Source: Flavobacteriaceae bacterium UBA1682 (GTDB lineage: Bacteria > Bacteroidota > Bacteroidia > Flavobacteriales > Flavobacteriaceae). Taken from it: a DNA stretch of 64,000 nucleotides. The position numbers and the translations under genes were made by a program. The notes under the pieces were generated by a model. The model was not told the DNA's origin and did no database searches. It saw only the letters and a program-made list of their open reading frames with translations. Shown here one piece after another: positions 62,309 to 64,000 of this stretch. The stretch is from assembly GCA_002320285.1 (NCBI GenBank), contig DCKE01000015.1, positions 8,199-72,198 of the forward strand. The letters are read 5' to 3'. Position 1 is the first letter of the stretch, and each line of letters opens with the position of its first letter.

Positions 62309-63616
62309 ATGCAATTTGATACTATCCTAAAAAAGCTACAGATTCAAGACTTGAATCCGATGCAAAAATCCACTTATAAAACCACACAAAACGATCAAGA
62401 CATTGTGTTACTATCTCCTACGGGGTCTGGTAAAACCTTGGCCTTCCTCTTTCCGGTTTTACGCAATTTGAATACTTCAATAAAAGGAGTTCAAGCTTTG
62501 ATCATCGTTCCATCCAGAGAACTTGCCCTACAAATAGAGTCGGTTTTCAAATCTATGGGTAGCGGTTTTAAGATCAATTCTTGTTACGGCGGACACGCGA
62601 CCAAGATTGAAGAGAACAATTTTATTGAACCGCCCACTGTTTTAGTTGGCACACCGGGTAGAATTGCCTTTCACGTGGAAAACAATAGTTTCGACGCCAA
62701 TGTAGTCACTACACTAGTTTTAGATGAGTTTGACAAAGCTCTAGAATTGGGTTTTCAGGATGATATGTCTTATATCATCGAACAATTGAGCAGTTTAAAA
62801 CAGCGTATATTGACGTCTGCTACCAATTTGGAAAAGGTACCTTCCTTCGCAGGATTAGTCAATCATAAGAAGTTAAACTTTTTGGATGACTTAGAAGTCA
62901 AACCCGACTTAACGTTTAGAAAAGTGATTACCGATTCGGAATCCAAACTGAATAATTTGTACAAATTAATTTGTAAGATCGGCAATAAAAGAACTTTAAT
63001 TTTCTGCAATCATCGCGATGCCGTTGATCGTATTAGTGCCATCTTAAGTGATAAAGGTATTGCAAGAGAAAGTTTTCACGGTGGTATGCAACAAGACGAG
63101 CGCGAGCGTTCTTTGTTGAAATTTCGCAACGGTAGCGTACAGATTTTTATCACTACAGATCTAGCTGCTCGCGGTCTGGACATTCCAGAAGTTGAGAACA
63201 TCATCCATTATCAATTACCCGATAAGGAGAGTGCCTTCACACATCGCAACGGTAGAACGGCGCGTATGAATGCGAAAGGAGTTGTATATTTAATCATGTC
63301 TGCACAAGAGCGTTTTGAATTCCTACCCCAAGAGATTGCTGAAGAGAACCTAGAAGGGCGATTCAAGATCCCTGCCGCAACCGATTTTCAGACTATCTAC
63401 ATCAGCGCAGGTAAAAAAGACAAAGTCAACAAAGTTGATATTGTCGGATATCTGATGAAAAAAGGACAACTACAAAAAGAGGATGTCGGAATCATCGAAG
63501 TCAAAGACACTGCAGCTTATGTAGCTATCAAAAGAAGTAAAGTAGCGCAGCTCTTAAAAACATTAGCCGATCAAAAAATAAAAAACAAGAAAGTAAAAAT
63601 GGAAATCGCCAACTAA
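62309..63616 (+). CDS. DEAD-box-family RNA helicase with DEFD motif
   Basis: 435 residues with all helicase motifs: a Q-motif region (DLNPMQKSTYKTTQ), motif I SPTGSGKTLAF, Ia PSRELALQ, Ib VGTPGRI, motif II LDEFDKALELGF (DEFD in place of DEAD), motif III TSATN, motif IV region LIFCNHRD, motif V ITTDLAARGLDIPEV, motif VI HRNGRTARM. A C-terminal extension of about 85 residues (VDIVGYLMKKGQLQKEDVGIIEVKD ... YVAIKRSKVAQLLKTL) resembles the DbpA-type RNA-binding domain. It likely works in ribosome assembly. The mRNA appears leaderless. Confidence 0.93.
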   Translation: MQFDTILKKLQIQDLNPMQKSTYKTTQNDQDIVLLSPTGSGKTLAFLFPVLRNLNTSIKGVQALIIVPSRELALQIESVFKSMGSGFKINSCYGGHATKIEENNFIEPPTVLVGTPGRIAFHVENNSFDANVVTTLVLDEFDKALELGFQDDMSYIIEQLSSLKQRILTSATNLEKVPSFAGLVNHKKLNFLDDLEVKPDLTFRKVITDSESKLNNLYKLICKIGNKRTLIFCNHRDAVDRISAILSDKGIARESFHGGMQQDERERSLLKFRNGSVQIFITTDLAARGLDIPEVENIIHYQLPDKESAFTHRNGRTARMNAKGVVYLIMSAQERFEFLPQEIAEENLEGRFKIPAATDFQTIYISAGKKDKVNKVDIVGYLMKKGQLQKEDVGIIEVKDTAAYVAIKRSKVAQLLKTLADQKIKNKKVKMEIAN

Positions 63617-63654
63617 TTACTCTAAATTGGGGACCCTATTCAAGTCCCCAAAAC

Positions 63655-64000
63655 CTAGTTGGAATGAAACTTTCGCTTGCGATAGTCGACGGGCGATATA
63701 TCGTAATATAAATGAAAAACCCGATAAAAAGACGATCGTGAGTTGAAGCCACTTTTCATCATAATATCTTCAATACTATCTTGATTGTTTGGGTCATCTA
63801 ATAGGGATACAGCATGTTGTACCCGATGAGCATTGATAAATTTATTAAAATTCGTTCGCAATCCCAAGTTAAAAACCTGTGTTAGATGGTATTTGGGTAT
63901 TCTTACTTTACGCGCTAATACATCCAAGGTCAAATCGGAGTTGAGATAGATTTTCGCTGCCATAACCTTCTTTAACTTTTCCGTATAAGTCTTGATTTCA
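63655..64000 (-). CDS. AraC-family regulator, C-terminal DNA-binding part (gene runs off the window)
   Basis: The frame continues past the apparent ATG at 63963 to the window edge (reading EIKTYTEKLKKV before it), so the true start lies outside. The visible part is an AraC domain: LTLDVLARKVRIPKYHLTQVFNLGL (first HTH) and SIEDIMMKSGFNSRSSFYRVFHLYYDISPVDYRK (second HTH). The layout resembles the membrane-linked regulator at 55368-56369, which suggests a similar N-terminal membrane domain, but that part is not seen. It is convergent with the helicase gene. Confidence 0.88.
   Translation of the reverse strand, partial: EIKTYTEKLKKVMAAKIYLNSDLTLDVLARKVRIPKYHLTQVFNLGLRTNFNKFINAHRVQHAVSLLDDPNNQDSIEDIMMKSGFNSRSSFYRVFHLYYDISPVDYRKRKFHSN

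Overview
The window is chromosomal DNA from a member of the Bacteroidota, most likely family Flavobacteriaceae. The evidence is AT-rich DNA, promoters of the TAnnTTTG type (with a -33 TTG where one can be seen), no Shine-Dalgarno sites, many SusC/Oar-type TonB-dependent outer-membrane proteins, a type IX secretion C-terminal domain on a protease, a GAPDH with a long N-terminal extension, and an archaeal-type prolyl-tRNA synthetase. Genus is not determined. Most of the window is ordinary core genome: proS, rimO, menE, fumC, trpB, dapF, mltG, a DegP-type protease, gap, aconitase, three PpiC-type chaperones, prfC, and a CapD/WbpM-like enzyme.

Layout. 1-6970: the 5' end of a tRNA-Glu, proS, a low-complexity lipoprotein, an OmpP1/FadL porin, a second outer-membrane protein and rimO. 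6990-9190: a rearranged cluster of small lipoproteins (two PrcB-like) that ends in a subtilase relic fused to a duplicated domain. 9190-9770: a non-coding element with a second copy at 37.5 kb. 9.8-21.4 kb: an Oar-type receptor, a glycerophosphodiesterase, a patatin, a Crp-DoxX pair, menE, a CPBP protease, an ArsC-like protein and an outer-membrane beta-barrel. 21.6-27.6 kb: a small membrane gene, fumC, OsmC, an ArsR/MerTP/GDCCVxC metal operon, trpB behind a leader peptide with tandem Trp codons, and a cell-wall enzyme. 27.8 kb: a candidate small RNA. 28-33.5 kb: dapF-GNAT-mltG, degP-like, gap. 33.7-37.3 kb: a PrcB-like lipoprotein followed by a secreted subtilase, preceded by the second copy of the non-coding element. 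38-48 kb: a PLDc_N-type protein, a thioredoxin, a nine-unit REP-like array, aconitase, the three-gene PpiC operon and prfC. 48-58 kb: a TonB receptor-DUF4876-DUF6850-cytochrome c peroxidase operon with a palindrome at its promoter, then two AraC-type regulators. 58-64 kb: a VOC protein, a sugar dehydratase, a small YodC-like gene, a DEAD-type helicase and a truncated AraC gene.

The most interesting signal is the PrcB-like lipoprotein/subtilase system. One intact pair (36821-37288 and 33685-36714) resembles the lipoprotein-protease arrangement of the Treponema dentilisin complex, and the protease carries a T9SS sorting domain. A paralogous locus at 7-9.2 kb keeps lipoproteins but only a roughly 40-codon relic of a subtilase. 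Both loci have the same element of about 260 nt upstream, with an 8-bp hairpin maintained by a compensatory C:G to T:A change. Other notable items are the trp attenuator, a well-folded candidate sRNA, two families of short tandem repeats placed directly behind stop codons (rimO and an outer-membrane protein; fumC and aconitase), and two short genes that are easy to miss (21618-21794 and 61843-62007).
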